Shown here: in pieces, positions 50,002-60,286 of the stretch | Layout: each line of letters begins with the position of its first letter | Numbering within the stretch: the stretch's first letter is position 1 | From: Pukyongiella litopenaei | GTDB taxonomy: Bacteria; Pseudomonadota; Alphaproteobacteria; Rhodobacterales; Rhodobacteraceae | Reading direction: 5' to 3' | DNA: 64,000 bases | Assembly (NCBI RefSeq): GCF_003008555.2 | Contig: NZ_CP027665.1 | Location: forward strand, 496,001-560,000 | Notes under the pieces: model-generated | Databases searched by the model: none | Told to the model about the DNA's origin: nothing | What the model saw: the letters and a program-made list of their open reading frames with translations, nothing else | Translations under genes and position numbers: made by a program

Positions 50002-51164
50002 CGCGCGTGCCTGTTCAGCAGCGCGTCAAAATCGCCCTGCGGGCGGGTGCGGGTAAAGGCCAGCAGCATCCCCAGCGCGATCCCCCCGGCGATCAGCGAC
50101 GAACCGCCATAGCTGACAAAGGGCAGCGTCATCCCCTTGGCCGGCAGCAGCCGCACCGCAACGCCCATGTTGATCATCGCCTGCACGCCGAACATCGCCG
50201 CCATGCCGGTGCCGGCGAGACGGATGAACGTGTCGCGCTCGCGCATCAGCCGCAGCAGCGACCGCACCACGATCAGCGCATAGAGCGCGATGATGATCAG
50301 CACCAGCACCAGCCCGTATTCCTCCGCCGCCACGGCGACGATGAAATCGGTATGGGCATCGGGCAGCGACCATTTCACCTGCCCCTCGCCGACGCCGACA
50401 CCGAACAGCCCGCCTTCGCGGATCGCGTTGGTGGCATAGCCCAACTGCGTGGTCGGATCGACCTCGGCGCTGAGGAACCCGTCGATGCGCCGGGCGAAAT
50501 GTTCGGAATTGGCATAGGCCAGCGCACCGCCCATCACCACCATCCCCGCCATCCCCACCAGCAGGAAGATCGGCGCCCCGGCGACGAAATACATCACGCC
50601 CCAGCCGAACAGCACCAGGCAGGCCTGCCCGAAATCGGGCTGCAGCACCAGCAGGCCGACGATCGCCGCGCACAGCACGAAGGACCAGCTGGTCCCCGGC
50701 GGCCCGCCCACCTGCTGGCTCGCCGACATCAGCCAGGCGGCCAGAACGACGAAGCCGGGCTTGAGAAACTCAGACGGCTGCACGCTGGCGAAACCCAGCG
50801 AATACCAGCGCACCGCGCCCTTGCCGAAATCGGTGCCCAGCACCGGCAGCAGCAGCAGCGCGACGAAAGCCGCCAGGAACCCCAGGATGCCGAGCCGGCG
50901 CACCAGCGTCGGCGACATCATCGACGTCACCGCCATCGCGACCAGCGCGGTCAGCCCGAAAATCACCTGCCGCTCGACATAGTGGAACGGCGCGAACCCG
51001 TTGCGCGCGGCCAGCGGCGGCGACGCGGCCAGCCCCAGCAGCAATCCGATCCCGAACAGGATCAGGACACAGGCGATCAGCCACTTGTCGACCGTCCGCC
51101 ACCATTTGGGAATCACCGGTTCGCCGCCCCGTTCAGGGACCGCGCCATACACCATTTCTGTCAT
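49998..51164 (-). CDS. ftsW: septal peptidoglycan glycosyltransferase FtsW (SEDS family)
   Basis: FtsW polymerises lipid II at the septum together with FtsI. The 388 residues contain about ten membrane helices, with SEDS signatures [19 protein letters not shown] (with the conserved KGAxRW and QPSE elements), QPDFGQACL, and the C-terminal [13 protein letters not shown]. The start [14 protein letters not shown] (51164) has few bases of ribosome binding signal but is the first plausible one before helix 1. It is the first gene after the interruption of the cluster by the flavoprotein gene on the other strand. Confidence 0.97.
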   Translation of the reverse strand: MTEMVYGAVPERGGEPVIPKWWRTVDKWLIACVLILFGIGLLLGLAASPPLAARNGFAPFHYVERQVIFGLTALVAMAVTSMMSPTLVRRLGILGFLAAFVALLLLPVLGTDFGKGAVRWYSLGFASVQPSEFLKPGFVVLAAWLMSASQQVGGPPGTSWSFVLCAAIVGLLVLQPDFGQACLVLFGWGVMYFVAGAPIFLLVGMAGMVVMGGALAYANSEHFARRIDGFLSAEVDPTTQLGYATNAIREGGLFGVGVGEGQVKWSLPDAHTDFIVAVAAEEYGLVLVLIIIALYALIVVRSLLRLMRERDTFIRLAGTGMAAMFGVQAMINMGVAVRLLPAKGMTLPFVSYGGSSLIAGGIALGMLLAFTRTRPQGDFDALLNRHAR

Positions 51165-51319
51165 GGTCTGCCGCCGTTTCTGCCTCTGCCCGCCCCGTTT
51201 TCGGGGTCTGTGGGGCCACAGTAACGCGAAGCGGCGTTTCGCACCAGCCTCTTGTCCCACATCCCCTTGCATCGCGGCGCAATCCGGGCCACGCGGCTGC
51301 GATGGGCTTTGAGACGGGC

Positions 51320-52501
51320 ATGGCATTCGACACGGTGATCCTGGGCGCGGGGGCGGCGGGCATGTTCTGCGCGGCCCATGCGGGCGGGCGCTGCCTGGTG
51401 ATCGACCACGCGCGGGCGCCGGGCGAAAAGATCCGCATCTCCGGCGGCGGGCGCTGCAATTTCACCAATCTCCACGCAGGCCCCGACAACTTCATCTCCG
51501 CCAATCCCCATTTCGCCAAATCCGCGCTGGCCCGCTACACCCAGTGGGATTTCATTGCGCTGGTCGACCGCCACCGCATCGCCTGGCACGAAAAGACGCT
51601 GGGACAGCTGTTCTGCGACGGCAAATCGACCCAGATCGTCGACATGCTGCGCGCCGGGATGGCCCGCGCCGGGGCCGAACTCTGGCTGCAGACCCGTCTC
51701 GCCGGGCTGCGCCATACCGGACCCGGCTTCGCGCTCGAGCTCGACCGCGACGGCGCCCGGCATACCGTGACCTGCCGCGACCTGGTGCTCGCCACGGGCG
51801 GCAAGTCGATCCCGAAAATGGGCGCGACCGGGCTGGCCCATGACATCGCGCGGCAGTTTGGGCTGGCGGTGACCGAAACCCGGCCCGCCCTGGTGCCGTT
51901 CACCTTTCCCGATGGCCGGTTCCGCCCCCTGGCCGGTGTCTCGCTGCCGGTGCGCCTCTCGAACGCGCGCGCCGCCTTCGACGAGGCGCTTCTGTTCACC
52001 CATCGCGGCCTGTCGGGCCCCGCCGTGCTGCAACTGTCATCCTACTGGCGCGACGGCGAGACCGTGACCGTCGACCTGACCGCGGGCCAGCCGGTCCGCG
52101 ACCGGCTGCGCGAGCAGCGCCAGCGCGCGGGCGGCCGCGACCTGCGCACCGAACTGGCCCGCCACCTGCCGGCGCGGCTGGCCGACCACCTCGCCGCCGA
52201 ATGGGGCCTGTCGGGCCGGCTCGCCGACCAGTCCGACGCGGCGCTGCGCGATCTGACCGACCGGCTCGCAAACTGGCGGCTGACGCCCGCGGGCAGCGAA
52301 GGCTACCGCACCGCCGAAGTCACGCTGGGCGGGATCGACACCGCCGGCCTGTCCTCGCGCACGATGGAGGCGACCGCCATGCCCGGCCTCTTCGTCATCG
52401 GCGAGGCGGTGGACGTGACCGGCTGGCTCGGCGGCTACAATTTCCAATGGGCCTGGTCATCGGCCCATGCCGCCGGCACCGCCATCGCCGCGCGCACCTG
52501 A
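51320..52501 (+). CDS. BaiN/HI0933-type flavoprotein, inserted against the dcw cluster
   Basis: A 393-residue FAD-dependent oxidoreductase of the HI0933/BaiN family: N-terminal dinucleotide motif VILGAGAAGMFCAAHAG, then ISGGGRCNFTN, LATGGKSIPKMGATG and the closing FVIGEAVDVTGWLGGYNFQWAWSSA. Family members are widespread and mostly uncharacterised; BaiN acts on bile-acid intermediates in gut clostridia, which need not apply here. The start MAFDTVILGAG (51320) fits the family; ATG at 51302 is in frame. It is the only gene on the plus strand between mraZ and ftsZ, separating murD from ftsW. Confidence 0.9.
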   Translation: MAFDTVILGAGAAGMFCAAHAGGRCLVIDHARAPGEKIRISGGGRCNFTNLHAGPDNFISANPHFAKSALARYTQWDFIALVDRHRIAWHEKTLGQLFCDGKSTQIVDMLRAGMARAGAELWLQTRLAGLRHTGPGFALELDRDGARHTVTCRDLVLATGGKSIPKMGATGLAHDIARQFGLAVTETRPALVPFTFPDGRFRPLAGVSLPVRLSNARAAFDEALLFTHRGLSGPAVLQLSSYWRDGETVTVDLTAGQPVRDRLREQRQRAGGRDLRTELARHLPARLADHLAAEWGLSGRLADQSDAALRDLTDRLANWRLTPAGSEGYRTAEVTLGGIDTAGLSSRTMEATAMPGLFVIGEAVDVTGWLGGYNFQWAWSSAHAAGTAIAART

Positions 52502-52509
52502 CCCGCAAG

Positions 52510-52540
52510 CTTCATCTTGCCCGGAAAACTCCGGGGGAGG
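52510..52540 (-). repeat. interspersed repeat, copy C
   Basis: On the minus strand the core GGAGTTTTCCGGGCAAGATG ends with AAG and aligns with copies at 13572-13600 and 33221-33248. It lies just beyond the murD stop, between the convergent murD and flavoprotein genes. A GGGGGC-AGC-GCCCCC hairpin (52556-52570) overlaps the murD stop; together the hairpin and the core resemble a composite intergenic element of Rhodobacteraceae. Confidence 0.6.
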
Positions 52541-52569
52541 CCGCCGCAGGCGGGCGGGGGCAGCGCCCC

Positions 52570-53970
52570 CTACCCGGCCAGCCGCCGGCGCACTTCGGCC
52601 ATGAAATCCTCGCCGCGCTTCTCGAAACTGTCATACTGGTCGAAACTCGCGGCGGCGGGGGCCAGCAGCACCGTCTCGCCCGGCCCGGCATCCTCGATGG
52701 CGCGGGCAACGGCGGCGGCCATGGTGGTGCAGACCTCGCTCTCGACATCGAGCTGCATCGCGAACGCCGCCGCCTCGCGGCCGATCACATAGGCGCGGAC
52801 CACCGCGCCCGTCGCCCCTGCCAGCGCGGCCAGTCCGCCCTCCTTTTCCAGCCCGCCGCAGATCCAGCGGATGCGCGGAAAGGATGCCAGCGCGCGGGCG
52901 GCGCTGTCCACGTTGGTGGCCTTGGAATCGTTGACATAGGTGACCCCGCCCGCGGTGGCGAAGACCTGGCTGCGATGCGGCAGGCCGCCAAAGCTGCGCA
53001 GCCCGGCCTCGATCGCCCGGGGCGCCAGCCCCAGGGCACGCACCGCCGCATAGGCCGCGCAGGCGTTCTGGTGGTTATGCGCCCCCGGCAGGCCGGTGAT
53101 GTCGCGCAGGTCGATCGAACCGACCTGCCGGCCCTTGCGGTATTCCGACAAAAACCCCTTGCGGGCAAAGACCGACCAGCCCGGCCCGCCCAGCTTCTGC
53201 CCCGACGACACCCGGATCACCCGGTCGTCGGACGGCGCCTCGGCCAGCTGCCCGGCCAGGAACCGGCCCGCATCCTCGTCGACCCCGATCACCGCCCGGT
53301 CCGGCCCGCCTTCGGCGAACAGCCGGCGCTTGGCCGCGAAATAACCGCCGATGCCGCCATGCCGGTCCAGGTGGTCGGGCGACAGGTTGGTGAACACGCC
53401 CACATCCGGGGTCAGGGCGCGGGCCAGCTCGGTCTGGTACGAGGACAGCTCCAGCACCACCACCGCCCCGTCGCCCGGCGGATCGATATCCAGCACCCCG
53501 CGCCCGATATTGCCCGCCAGCTGCGCCGGGCGCCCGGCCGCGGCCAGCAGGTGATGGATCAGCGCCGCGGTGGTCGACTTGCCGTTCGACCCGGTCACGG
53601 CCACCACCCGCGGCGCGGTGTCGTAGCGGTCCCAGTCCCGCGTCGCCAGCGACCGGAAAAACAGCCCGATATCGTTGTCCACCGGAACCCCCGCCGCCAG
53701 CGCCGCCGCCACCACCGGGTTCGGCGCGGGGTAGAGATGCGGGATGCCGGGGCTCACGATCAGCGCGGCCAGCCCGTCGATGGCGCCCGCCCGACCGGGA
53801 TCGGCGCAGGTGAAACCCTCGGCCTCGGCCGCCGCGCGCGCCGCCGGGTTGTCATCCCAGCACACCGGCACCGCCCCGCCCGCCTGCAACGCCCGCGCCG
53901 CGGTCAGCCCCGACCGTCCCAGCCCGAGCACCCCAACACGCGCCCCGTCGAACCCCGTCACCGGAATCAT
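52570..53970 (-). CDS. murD: UDP-N-acetylmuramoylalanine-D-glutamate ligase
   Basis: MurD adds D-glutamate to UDP-MurNAc-L-Ala. The 466 residues include the N-terminal UDP-binding domain ([17 protein letters not shown]), the P-loop [35 protein letters not shown] and the C-terminal [17 protein letters not shown] and [18 protein letters not shown]. Full-length and typical. It follows mraY with a 90-base gap; its end faces the convergent flavoprotein gene. Confidence 0.97.
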   Translation of the reverse strand: MIPVTGFDGARVGVLGLGRSGLTAARALQAGGAVPVCWDDNPAARAAAEAEGFTCADPGRAGAIDGLAALIVSPGIPHLYPAPNPVVAAALAAGVPVDNDIGLFFRSLATRDWDRYDTAPRVVAVTGSNGKSTTAALIHHLLAAAGRPAQLAGNIGRGVLDIDPPGDGAVVVLELSSYQTELARALTPDVGVFTNLSPDHLDRHGGIGGYFAAKRRLFAEGGPDRAVIGVDEDAGRFLAGQLAEAPSDDRVIRVSSGQKLGGPGWSVFARKGFLSEYRKGRQVGSIDLRDITGLPGAHNHQNACAAYAAVRALGLAPRAIEAGLRSFGGLPHRSQVFATAGGVTYVNDSKATNVDSAARALASFPRIRWICGGLEKEGGLAALAGATGAVVRAYVIGREAAAFAMQLDVESEVCTTMAAAVARAIEDAGPGETVLLAPAAASFDQYDSFEKRGEDFMAEVRRRLAG

Positions 53971-54060
53971 CTGCCCGTCCTTCAGTTCATGCCCGATCTA
54001 CAGTTCATGCCAACCTGCCCCCGCCGGGCCGCCGGTTGCAAGACGGTTCATCGCCCGGTG

Positions 54061-55143
54061 CTAGCGCACCTTCAGCGTCGCCAGCCCGATCATGGCGAGG
54101 ATCAGCGAGATGATCCAGAACCGGATCACGATGGTCGGTTCGGCCCAGCCCTTTTTCTCGTAATGGTGATGGATCGGCGCCATCAGGAACACGCGCCGCC
54201 CGGTGCGCTTGAAATACAGCACCTGGATGATGACGCTCAGCGCCTCGACGACAAAGATTCCGCCGACGATGGCCAGCACCAGCTCGTGCTTGGTCACCAC
54301 CGCGATCGCGCCCAGCGCGCCGCCCAGCGCCAGCGACCCGGTATCGCCCATGAATACCGCCGCCGGCGGCGCGTTGTACCACAGGAACCCCAGCCCGCCG
54401 CCGAACAGCGCGGCGGCAAAGATCAGGATCTCGCCGGTGCCGGGCACATAATGCACCTCGAGATACTGGCTGAAATCGACCCGCCCGACCGCATAGGCGA
54501 TCACCCCCAGCGTGCCGGCCGCGATCATCACCGGCATGATCGCCAGCCCGTCGAGCCCGTCGGTCAGGTTCACCGCGTTGGCCGCACCCACGATCACGCA
54601 GATCGCGAAGGGGATGTAGAAATATCCAAGGTTGATCAGCGCATCCTTGAACACCGGCAGCGCCAGCTGGTTCTGCAGGTCGGCCGGATGATGATACGCC
54701 GCCCAGCAGGCCGCGATCAGCGCGATCAGGATCCCCAGCCCCAGCCGCAGCTTGCCCGGCACCCCGGCGGTATTCTGTTTCGACACCTTGGCGTAATCGT
54801 CGACGAAACCGATCAGCGCAAAGCTCATGGTCACGAACAGCACCAGCCAGACGAACCCGTTGTCGAGCCGCGCCCAGAGCAGCGTCGCCGTCAGCAGCGC
54901 CCCCACGATCAGCAGCCCGCCCATGGTCGGAGTCCCGGCCTTGGCCAGGTGCCCCTCGGGACCATCGTCGCGGATCGGCTGGCCCTTGCCCTGGGTCCGG
55001 CGCAGCACGTCGATCAGCGGCCGGCCAAAGACGAAGCCGAACAGCAGCGCGGTCAGGAACGCCCCGCCGGCGCGGAAGGTGATGTAGCGGAACAGGTTGA
55101 ACACGTCGCCGCCATCGGACAGCGCGGTGAGCCAGTAGAGCAT
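54061..55143 (-). CDS. mraY: phospho-N-acetylmuramoyl-pentapeptide transferase
   Basis: MraY makes lipid I from undecaprenyl phosphate and UDP-MurNAc-pentapeptide in the inner membrane. The 360 residues have about ten helices and the family motifs [20 protein letters not shown] (the DDxxK type acidic pair), [13 protein letters not shown] and [13 protein letters not shown]. It opens [20 protein letters not shown] as usual. It is 15 bases downstream of murF. Confidence 0.98.
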   Translation of the reverse strand: MLYWLTALSDGGDVFNLFRYITFRAGGAFLTALLFGFVFGRPLIDVLRRTQGKGQPIRDDGPEGHLAKAGTPTMGGLLIVGALLTATLLWARLDNGFVWLVLFVTMSFALIGFVDDYAKVSKQNTAGVPGKLRLGLGILIALIAACWAAYHHPADLQNQLALPVFKDALINLGYFYIPFAICVIVGAANAVNLTDGLDGLAIMPVMIAAGTLGVIAYAVGRVDFSQYLEVHYVPGTGEILIFAAALFGGGLGFLWYNAPPAAVFMGDTGSLALGGALGAIAVVTKHELVLAIVGGIFVVEALSVIIQVLYFKRTGRRVFLMAPIHHHYEKKGWAEPTIVIRFWIISLILAMIGLATLKVR

Positions 55144-55158
55144 GTCAGCAATTCCCGT

Positions 55159-56583
55159 TCATGTCGCACCATCCCCGAAAGATGCGCCGCCATGACCCAT
55201 TTTGCGGATCGCGTCAACGATCCCGCCCAGCCCCATGCTGAGCGACGCCTTGACCAGCACCACGTCACCGGGGCCGATCCGGCGGCCCAGCCCCTCGAGC
55301 AACCCGGCGGCATCGGCGGCCCAGTCGCCGCGCCGGTCCGCCGGCAGGGCGGCATGCAGCGCCCGCATCAGCGGTCCGGCGCATTCGACCCGGTCCACCG
55401 CCTGCATCGCCGGCAGAGCGGCCAGCGCCGCGTGCTGGTCCAGTTCCTGCGGGCCCAGCTCCTTCATGTCGCCCAGGATCGCGATGCGCCGCCCGGCGCC
55501 TTCGGGTTCGACCGCCGCCAGCACCTCGAGCGCGGCGGCCATCGAGGCCGGGTTGGCATTGTAGCTGTCGTCGATCAGCACCAGCCGGTTGGTCCGCTCG
55601 GCGGCGTCCAGCACGATCACCTCGCGCGCGCCGCGCCCCTTGTAGGGGGTCCAGCGGCCAAGGCTCTGCGCCGCCAGCGCCAGGTCGGCGCCCAGCGCCC
55701 GGCAGGCCGCCAGCGCCCCCAGCCCGTTCATCGCGAAATGCGCGCCGGGGCTGCGGATACGGAACAGCAGCGGATTGCCATCCGCGTCGGCGCGGGCCAC
55801 GGTCACGTCGCCCTGAACCGACACATCGAGCAGCCGGAACCCCGCCGCCTGCCGCCCGAAATCCTCGATCCGCGCGCCGTCTGCCCCGGCGGCGCGGCGC
55901 AGGATCGGCGTGGTCTCCAGGTCGGCATTGACGATGGCCACGCCGCCGGGCTCCAGCCCCTCGAACACGGACGCCTTTTCCGCCGCGATCGCCTCGATCG
56001 ACGCGAACGCCTCGAGATGGGCCGGGGCCACCGTGGTGACCAGCGCCACATGCGGACGCGCCTGCCGCGCCAGCGGCGCGATCTCGCCGGGGTGGTTCAT
56101 GCCGATCTCGATCACCGCGAACCCGGTGTCGCGCGGCATCCGCGCCAGCGTCAGCGGCACGCCCCAATGGTTGTTGTAGCTGGCCACACTGGCATGGGTT
56201 CGGCCCTGGTCACCCAGCATCCGCGCCAGCATCTCCTTGGTCGAGGTCTTGCCGACGCTGCCGGTGACCGCCACCACGCGGGCGCCGCTCCGGTCGCGCC
56301 CGGCCCGGCCCAGCGCCTCGAGCCCGGCCTGCACGTCCCCGACCAGCAGCAGCGGCGCCTCCGGCGGCACATCCTCGGGGATGCGGCTGACCAGCGCGGC
56401 GGCGGCGCCATTTTCCAGCGCCTGCGCCACGAAATCATGCCCGTCGCGCGCCGCCGTCAGCGCCACGAACAGATCGCCCGGCGCCAATGTGCGGCTGTCG
56501 ATGGACACGCCGGTGGCGATCCAGTCGCCCCGCGCCTGGCCGCCGGTCGCGGCGGCGGCCTCGGCGGCGGTCCACAGGCTCAT
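55159..56583 (-). CDS. murF: UDP-N-acetylmuramoyl-tripeptide-D-alanyl-D-alanine ligase
   Basis: MurF adds the D-Ala-D-Ala dipeptide. The 474 residues show the N-terminal tripeptide-binding domain (ATGVSIDSRTLAPGDLFVAL), the P-loop AVTGSVGKTSTKEML, SYNNHWGVPLTLAR, EIGMNHPGEI and IDDSYNANPASM, all MurF hallmarks. It overlaps the end of murE by four bases. The supplier of D-Ala-D-Ala, ddlB, is in the same cluster. Confidence 0.97.
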   Translation of the reverse strand: MSLWTAAEAAAATGGQARGDWIATGVSIDSRTLAPGDLFVALTAARDGHDFVAQALENGAAAALVSRIPEDVPPEAPLLLVGDVQAGLEALGRAGRDRSGARVVAVTGSVGKTSTKEMLARMLGDQGRTHASVASYNNHWGVPLTLARMPRDTGFAVIEIGMNHPGEIAPLARQARPHVALVTTVAPAHLEAFASIEAIAAEKASVFEGLEPGGVAIVNADLETTPILRRAAGADGARIEDFGRQAAGFRLLDVSVQGDVTVARADADGNPLLFRIRSPGAHFAMNGLGALAACRALGADLALAAQSLGRWTPYKGRGAREVIVLDAAERTNRLVLIDDSYNANPASMAAALEVLAAVEPEGAGRRIAILGDMKELGPQELDQHAALAALPAMQAVDRVECAGPLMRALHAALPADRRGDWAADAAGLLEGLGRRIGPGDVVLVKASLSMGLGGIVDAIRKMGHGGASFGDGAT

Positions 56584-58079
56584 GCGATCCCCCCGTCGAG
56601 CGCGGCCACCGCGACGCTGGCCTGTTCGGCATCGTCGAACGGCAGCACGTCGTCGCCCACGACCTGCCCGGTTTCATGGCCCTTGCCGCAGATCAGCAGC
56701 GCATCGCCGGCCTGCAACGCATCGACGCCGCGCAGGATCGCCTCGGCCCGGTCGCCCACCTCGGCGATGCTGTCGGTGCCCGCCGCCGCCCGCGCCCCGG
56801 CCATCACCGCCGCGCGGATCGCGGCCGGGTCCTCGCTGCGCGGGTTGTCATCGGTGACGAAAACGATATCGGCCGCCTCGGCCGCCGCCTGCCCCATCAG
56901 CGGGCGCTTGCCCGCGTCCCGGTCGCCGCCGGCGCCGACGATCGCCACCAGCCGGCCCAGCACATGCGGCCGCAGCGCCCCGAGCGCGGTGCGGACCGCG
57001 TCGGGCGTATGGGCGTAGTCGACAAAGACCGACGCGCCGTTGTCGCGCCGCGCGGCCAGCTGCATCCGGCCGCGCACCGTGGTCAGTTCGGGCAAGGCGG
57101 CGAACACCGACTCGGGATCCTCGCCGGCGCCGATCGCCAGCCCGCAGGCCACCAGCACATTGGCGGCCTGAAACCCGCCGATCAGGTCCAGCCGCACCAT
57201 GCGCGGCTCGCCCTGCCAGGAAAACCGCAGGTCCTGCCCGGTGCCGTCGAACCGCTGCGCCAACAGGTTCAGGTCGCCCAGCCCGCGCCCGGTCGTGATC
57301 ACCCGCTGGCCGCGCGCGGCGGCGATGGCGTGCATCTCGGCGCCGCGGTCGTCGTCGAGATTGATCACCGCGGTGCCGTCCTCGGACAACACCCGGCGGA
57401 ACAGCCCGGCCTTGGCCGCGAAATAGGCGTCGAAGCTCTCGTGGTAGTCCAGGTGATCCTGGGTGAAATTGGTGAACCCCGCCGCCGCCAGCCGGACCCC
57501 GTCCAGCCGCCGCTGTTCCAGCCCGTGGCTCGAGGCCTCCATCGCCGCATGGGTGATGCCATGCCGCGCCGCCTCGGCCAGCACCCGGTGCAGGGTGATC
57601 GGCTCGGGCGTGGTATGGGCCAGCGGCGCGCTCCAGGCGCCTTCGACCCCGGTGGTGCCCAGGTTGACCGCCTCGCGGCCCAGCGCGGCCCAGATCTGGC
57701 GCAGGAAACTGGCGACCGAGGTCTTGCCGTTGGTGCCGGTGACCGCGACCACCGTGTCGGGCTGGCGCCCGAACCACAGCGCGGCGGTATGGGCCAGCGT
57801 CTGGCGCGGGTCGTCGGCCACCACCAGCGCCGCCCCGGAGGCCGCCAGCTCATCGGCGGCAATCCGCGCGCCCTGCGCATCGGTCAGCACCGCCGCCGCG
57901 CCCATGCGCAGGGCATACTGGATGAACTCGCCGCCATGGACACGGGTGCCGGGCATCGCCGCGAACAGGAACCCGTCGCGGACCTGCCGGCTGTCGACCG
58001 CCAGCCCGGTGATCTGCGGATCGCGCCCGCCACGGGCGGTCAGGCCCAGCTGGCCCAGGGTTCGTGCCGCCATGTCCAT
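56580..58079 (-). CDS. murE: UDP-MurNAc-tripeptide synthetase, meso-diaminopimelate adding
   Basis: MurE adds the third residue of the stem peptide. The 499 residues contain the P-loop AVTGTNGKTSVASFLRQ, MEASSHGL, NFTQDHLDYH and the motif DDNPRSEDPAAIRA; the DNPR element marks specificity for meso-diaminopimelate. I start at MDMAARTLGQLG (58079), three bases after GGCGGA; a GTG at 58100, right after the ftsI stop, and an ATG at 58073 are possible too. It overlaps murF by four bases. Confidence 0.96.
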   Translation of the reverse strand: MDMAARTLGQLGLTARGGRDPQITGLAVDSRQVRDGFLFAAMPGTRVHGGEFIQYALRMGAAAVLTDAQGARIAADELAASGAALVVADDPRQTLAHTAALWFGRQPDTVVAVTGTNGKTSVASFLRQIWAALGREAVNLGTTGVEGAWSAPLAHTTPEPITLHRVLAEAARHGITHAAMEASSHGLEQRRLDGVRLAAAGFTNFTQDHLDYHESFDAYFAAKAGLFRRVLSEDGTAVINLDDDRGAEMHAIAAARGQRVITTGRGLGDLNLLAQRFDGTGQDLRFSWQGEPRMVRLDLIGGFQAANVLVACGLAIGAGEDPESVFAALPELTTVRGRMQLAARRDNGASVFVDYAHTPDAVRTALGALRPHVLGRLVAIVGAGGDRDAGKRPLMGQAAAEAADIVFVTDDNPRSEDPAAIRAAVMAGARAAAGTDSIAEVGDRAEAILRGVDALQAGDALLICGKGHETGQVVGDDVLPFDDAEQASVAVAALDGGIA

Positions 58080-58103
58080 CTGTCCGCCTGCCCGATTCAC
58101 TGC

Positions 58104-59891
58104 TCAGTTCGAGCTCAGGGTTATACTCTCGGGGTCGACAGGTTCAATGCGCGGCCGCATGCCCAGCAGCGGCGCCACCCGTCCGATCATCTCGGCCGCC
58201 ACCGGGACGGCGGTCCAGCCGGCGGTGCGGCGCGGCCGCGATCCCGAGTTTTCCGAAGGCTCGTCCAGCGTCACCACGAGAACGTATTTCGGGTTCTCGG
58301 CGGGGAACATGCTGGCGAATGTGGCAATCACCTTGTCCTTGTAATAGCCGCCGCGCGGCTTGGGCTTGTCGGCGGTCCCGGTCTTGCCGGCAACGTCATA
58401 GCCCGGCACCTCGCCAAAGCTCGCGGTCCCGCCCGTGACCACCCGGCGCAGCATCCGCCGCGCCGCCGCCGCGGTTTCGGGCGACAGCACCCGCGGGCCG
58501 TTCTGCGGCCCCGCCTGTTTCAGCAGGGTCGGCCGCACATAGCGCCCGCCATTGGCGATAACTGCATAGCCCGCGGCCAGGTGCATCGGCGTGGCCGACA
58601 TGCCGTGGCCGTAGGAAATGGTCATCATCTCCAGCTGCCCCCAGTTGCGCGGGATCAGCGGCTGGCCGCCGCTGGCCTCGACGATCTCGAACGGGGTCGG
58701 CTCCATCAGCCCCAGCGCGCGCAGGAACTGCTGCTGGCGCTGGATGCCGATCATCTGCGCCATCCGCGCCGTGCCCACGTTCGAGCTCTTCTCGATCACC
58801 TTGGACACCGACAGTTCGGGGCCATAGCTCTTGTTGCGGAACTCGCCGATCTCGAACCCGGACTGGCGCAGCGGGCGGCGGGTGTTGACCATGCTGTGTT
58901 CGCCCACCAGCCCCAGCTCCATCGCCTGCGCGGCGGTGAAGATCTTGAAGGTCGAGCCGAGCTCATAGACCCCCTGCACTGCGCGGTTGAACAGCGGGCT
59001 GTCCGAGGGATCGCCCGACACCGGCGGGCGCGGACGGTCGTTGGGGTCGAAATCGGGTAGCGACACCACCGAGATCACCTCGCCGGTCTGCACATCCATC
59101 AGGATCGAGGTCGCGCCCTTGGCGTTCATCAGCTTCATGCCGCCATAGAGCACCCGTTCGGCCGCCGCCTGCACGGTCAGGTCGATCGACAGCTGCAACG
59201 GACGGTTCGCGTTGACCGGGTCGCGCAGGTAGTCGTCGAACCGCTTTTCGACCCCGGCCACGCCGATCACCTCGGCGGCGTTTACGCCTTCCTTGCCGAA
59301 CCCGGCCCCGCCCAGCACATGCGCGGCGAGGTGACCGTTGGGATAGAGCCGCATCTCGCGCGGGCCGAACAGCAGCCCCGGTTCGCCCAGTTCGTGAACC
59401 GCCTGTTTCTGCTCCGGGCTGATCTTCTTCTTGATCCACACGAATTTGCGCTTGCCGGTGAAATCCTGCAGCAGCCGTTCGGCGTCGAGATCGGGAAAGA
59501 TCGCCGCCAGCCCGTCGACGGCCGCGACCGGATCCACCAGCTGCGGCGGCTGGGCATAGAGCGAATGGGTCTCGAAATTGGTGGCCAGGACGCGGCCCTT
59601 GCGGTCGACGATATCGCTGCGCTGCGCGGTGATATGCGCCCCCGACGCGGCGGTGGTCGGCTCGACCGGGTCAGAGGTGGCGACATGGCCCATGCGCACG
59701 CCCACGGCGGCAAAGGCGCAGAAAAAGAACATCCCCAGCACCAGCAGCCGCCCCTCGGCGCGGCGGCGGGCACGGTCGGCCAGGTCGACATGGCGGCGGC
59801 GCAGGTTCTCGCGCATGATCGCGTCGGGGTTTTCGCCCCGGTCGCGCGCGCGCAGGATACGCGCCAGCGGACGCAGCGGGGTTCGGATCAC
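58104..59891 (-). CDS. ftsI: septal peptidoglycan transpeptidase FtsI (PBP3)
   Basis: FtsI cross-links septal peptidoglycan. The 595 residues have a basic cytoplasmic tail, one membrane helix (about 48-66), the pedestal domain and the class B penicillin-binding transpeptidase with catalytic Ser313 and Lys316 (GSTFKIF), SSN (369-371) and KTG (503-505). It carries the usual periplasmic start RSDIVDRKGRVLATN. It overlaps ftsL by four bases, and murE follows directly. Its partner FtsW is in the same cluster. Confidence 0.97.
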   Translation of the reverse strand: MIRTPLRPLARILRARDRGENPDAIMRENLRRRHVDLADRARRRAEGRLLVLGMFFFCAFAAVGVRMGHVATSDPVEPTTAASGAHITAQRSDIVDRKGRVLATNFETHSLYAQPPQLVDPVAAVDGLAAIFPDLDAERLLQDFTGKRKFVWIKKKISPEQKQAVHELGEPGLLFGPREMRLYPNGHLAAHVLGGAGFGKEGVNAAEVIGVAGVEKRFDDYLRDPVNANRPLQLSIDLTVQAAAERVLYGGMKLMNAKGATSILMDVQTGEVISVVSLPDFDPNDRPRPPVSGDPSDSPLFNRAVQGVYELGSTFKIFTAAQAMELGLVGEHSMVNTRRPLRQSGFEIGEFRNKSYGPELSVSKVIEKSSNVGTARMAQMIGIQRQQQFLRALGLMEPTPFEIVEASGGQPLIPRNWGQLEMMTISYGHGMSATPMHLAAGYAVIANGGRYVRPTLLKQAGPQNGPRVLSPETAAAARRMLRRVVTGGTASFGEVPGYDVAGKTGTADKPKPRGGYYKDKVIATFASMFPAENPKYVLVVTLDEPSENSGSRPRRTAGWTAVPVAAEMIGRVAPLLGMRPRIEPVDPESITLSSN

Positions 59892-60286
59892 GGGTTGCCC
59901 TCCGCCATGACAAGGGTTTCGCCGGTTTCACCGGGCCCGCCGGCGGCGGACGGATCGGCCATGGTCGATACGTCGATGAGGTTCTCGATCTCGAGCTCGG
60001 GCGGGGGATAGCGCACCTCGTCCACGCGCCCGAACTGGTCGGGGCGCAGCGGCAGCAGGCCAAGCCGGTCAAAGTTGATCTCGGCCAGCGCCAGCAGCCG
60101 GTCCGGGCGGTTCAGATAGGCCCATTCCGCGCGCAGCACGCCCAGCCGTTCCTGCGCGATGCCGATCTCGCGCTGCAGGGCGCGGGTTTCCCGCAGCACC
60201 TTCTGCGTCGCGTAGTTTTCGCGATAGGCCCAGAAGGCCAGCCCGACGACCGCCAGCGCGGCCAGCACGAACGCCAGGTTTCTCAT
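59888..60286 (-). CDS. ftsL: cell division protein FtsL-like
   Basis: A 132-residue bitopic protein: membrane helix at about 4-20 ([18 protein letters not shown]), then a coiled coil ([32 protein letters not shown]) and a proline-rich tail. This is the FtsL pattern: a periplasmic zipper that pairs with FtsB and activates FtsWI. Sequence similarity to other FtsL is low, as is normal; position between rsmH and ftsI supports the call. It overlaps both neighbours by four bases. Confidence 0.85.
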   Translation of the reverse strand: MRNLAFVLAALAVVGLAFWAYRENYATQKVLRETRALQREIGIAQERLGVLRAEWAYLNRPDRLLALAEINFDRLGLLPLRPDQFGRVDEVRYPPPELEIENLIDVSTMADPSAAGGPGETGETLVMAEGNP

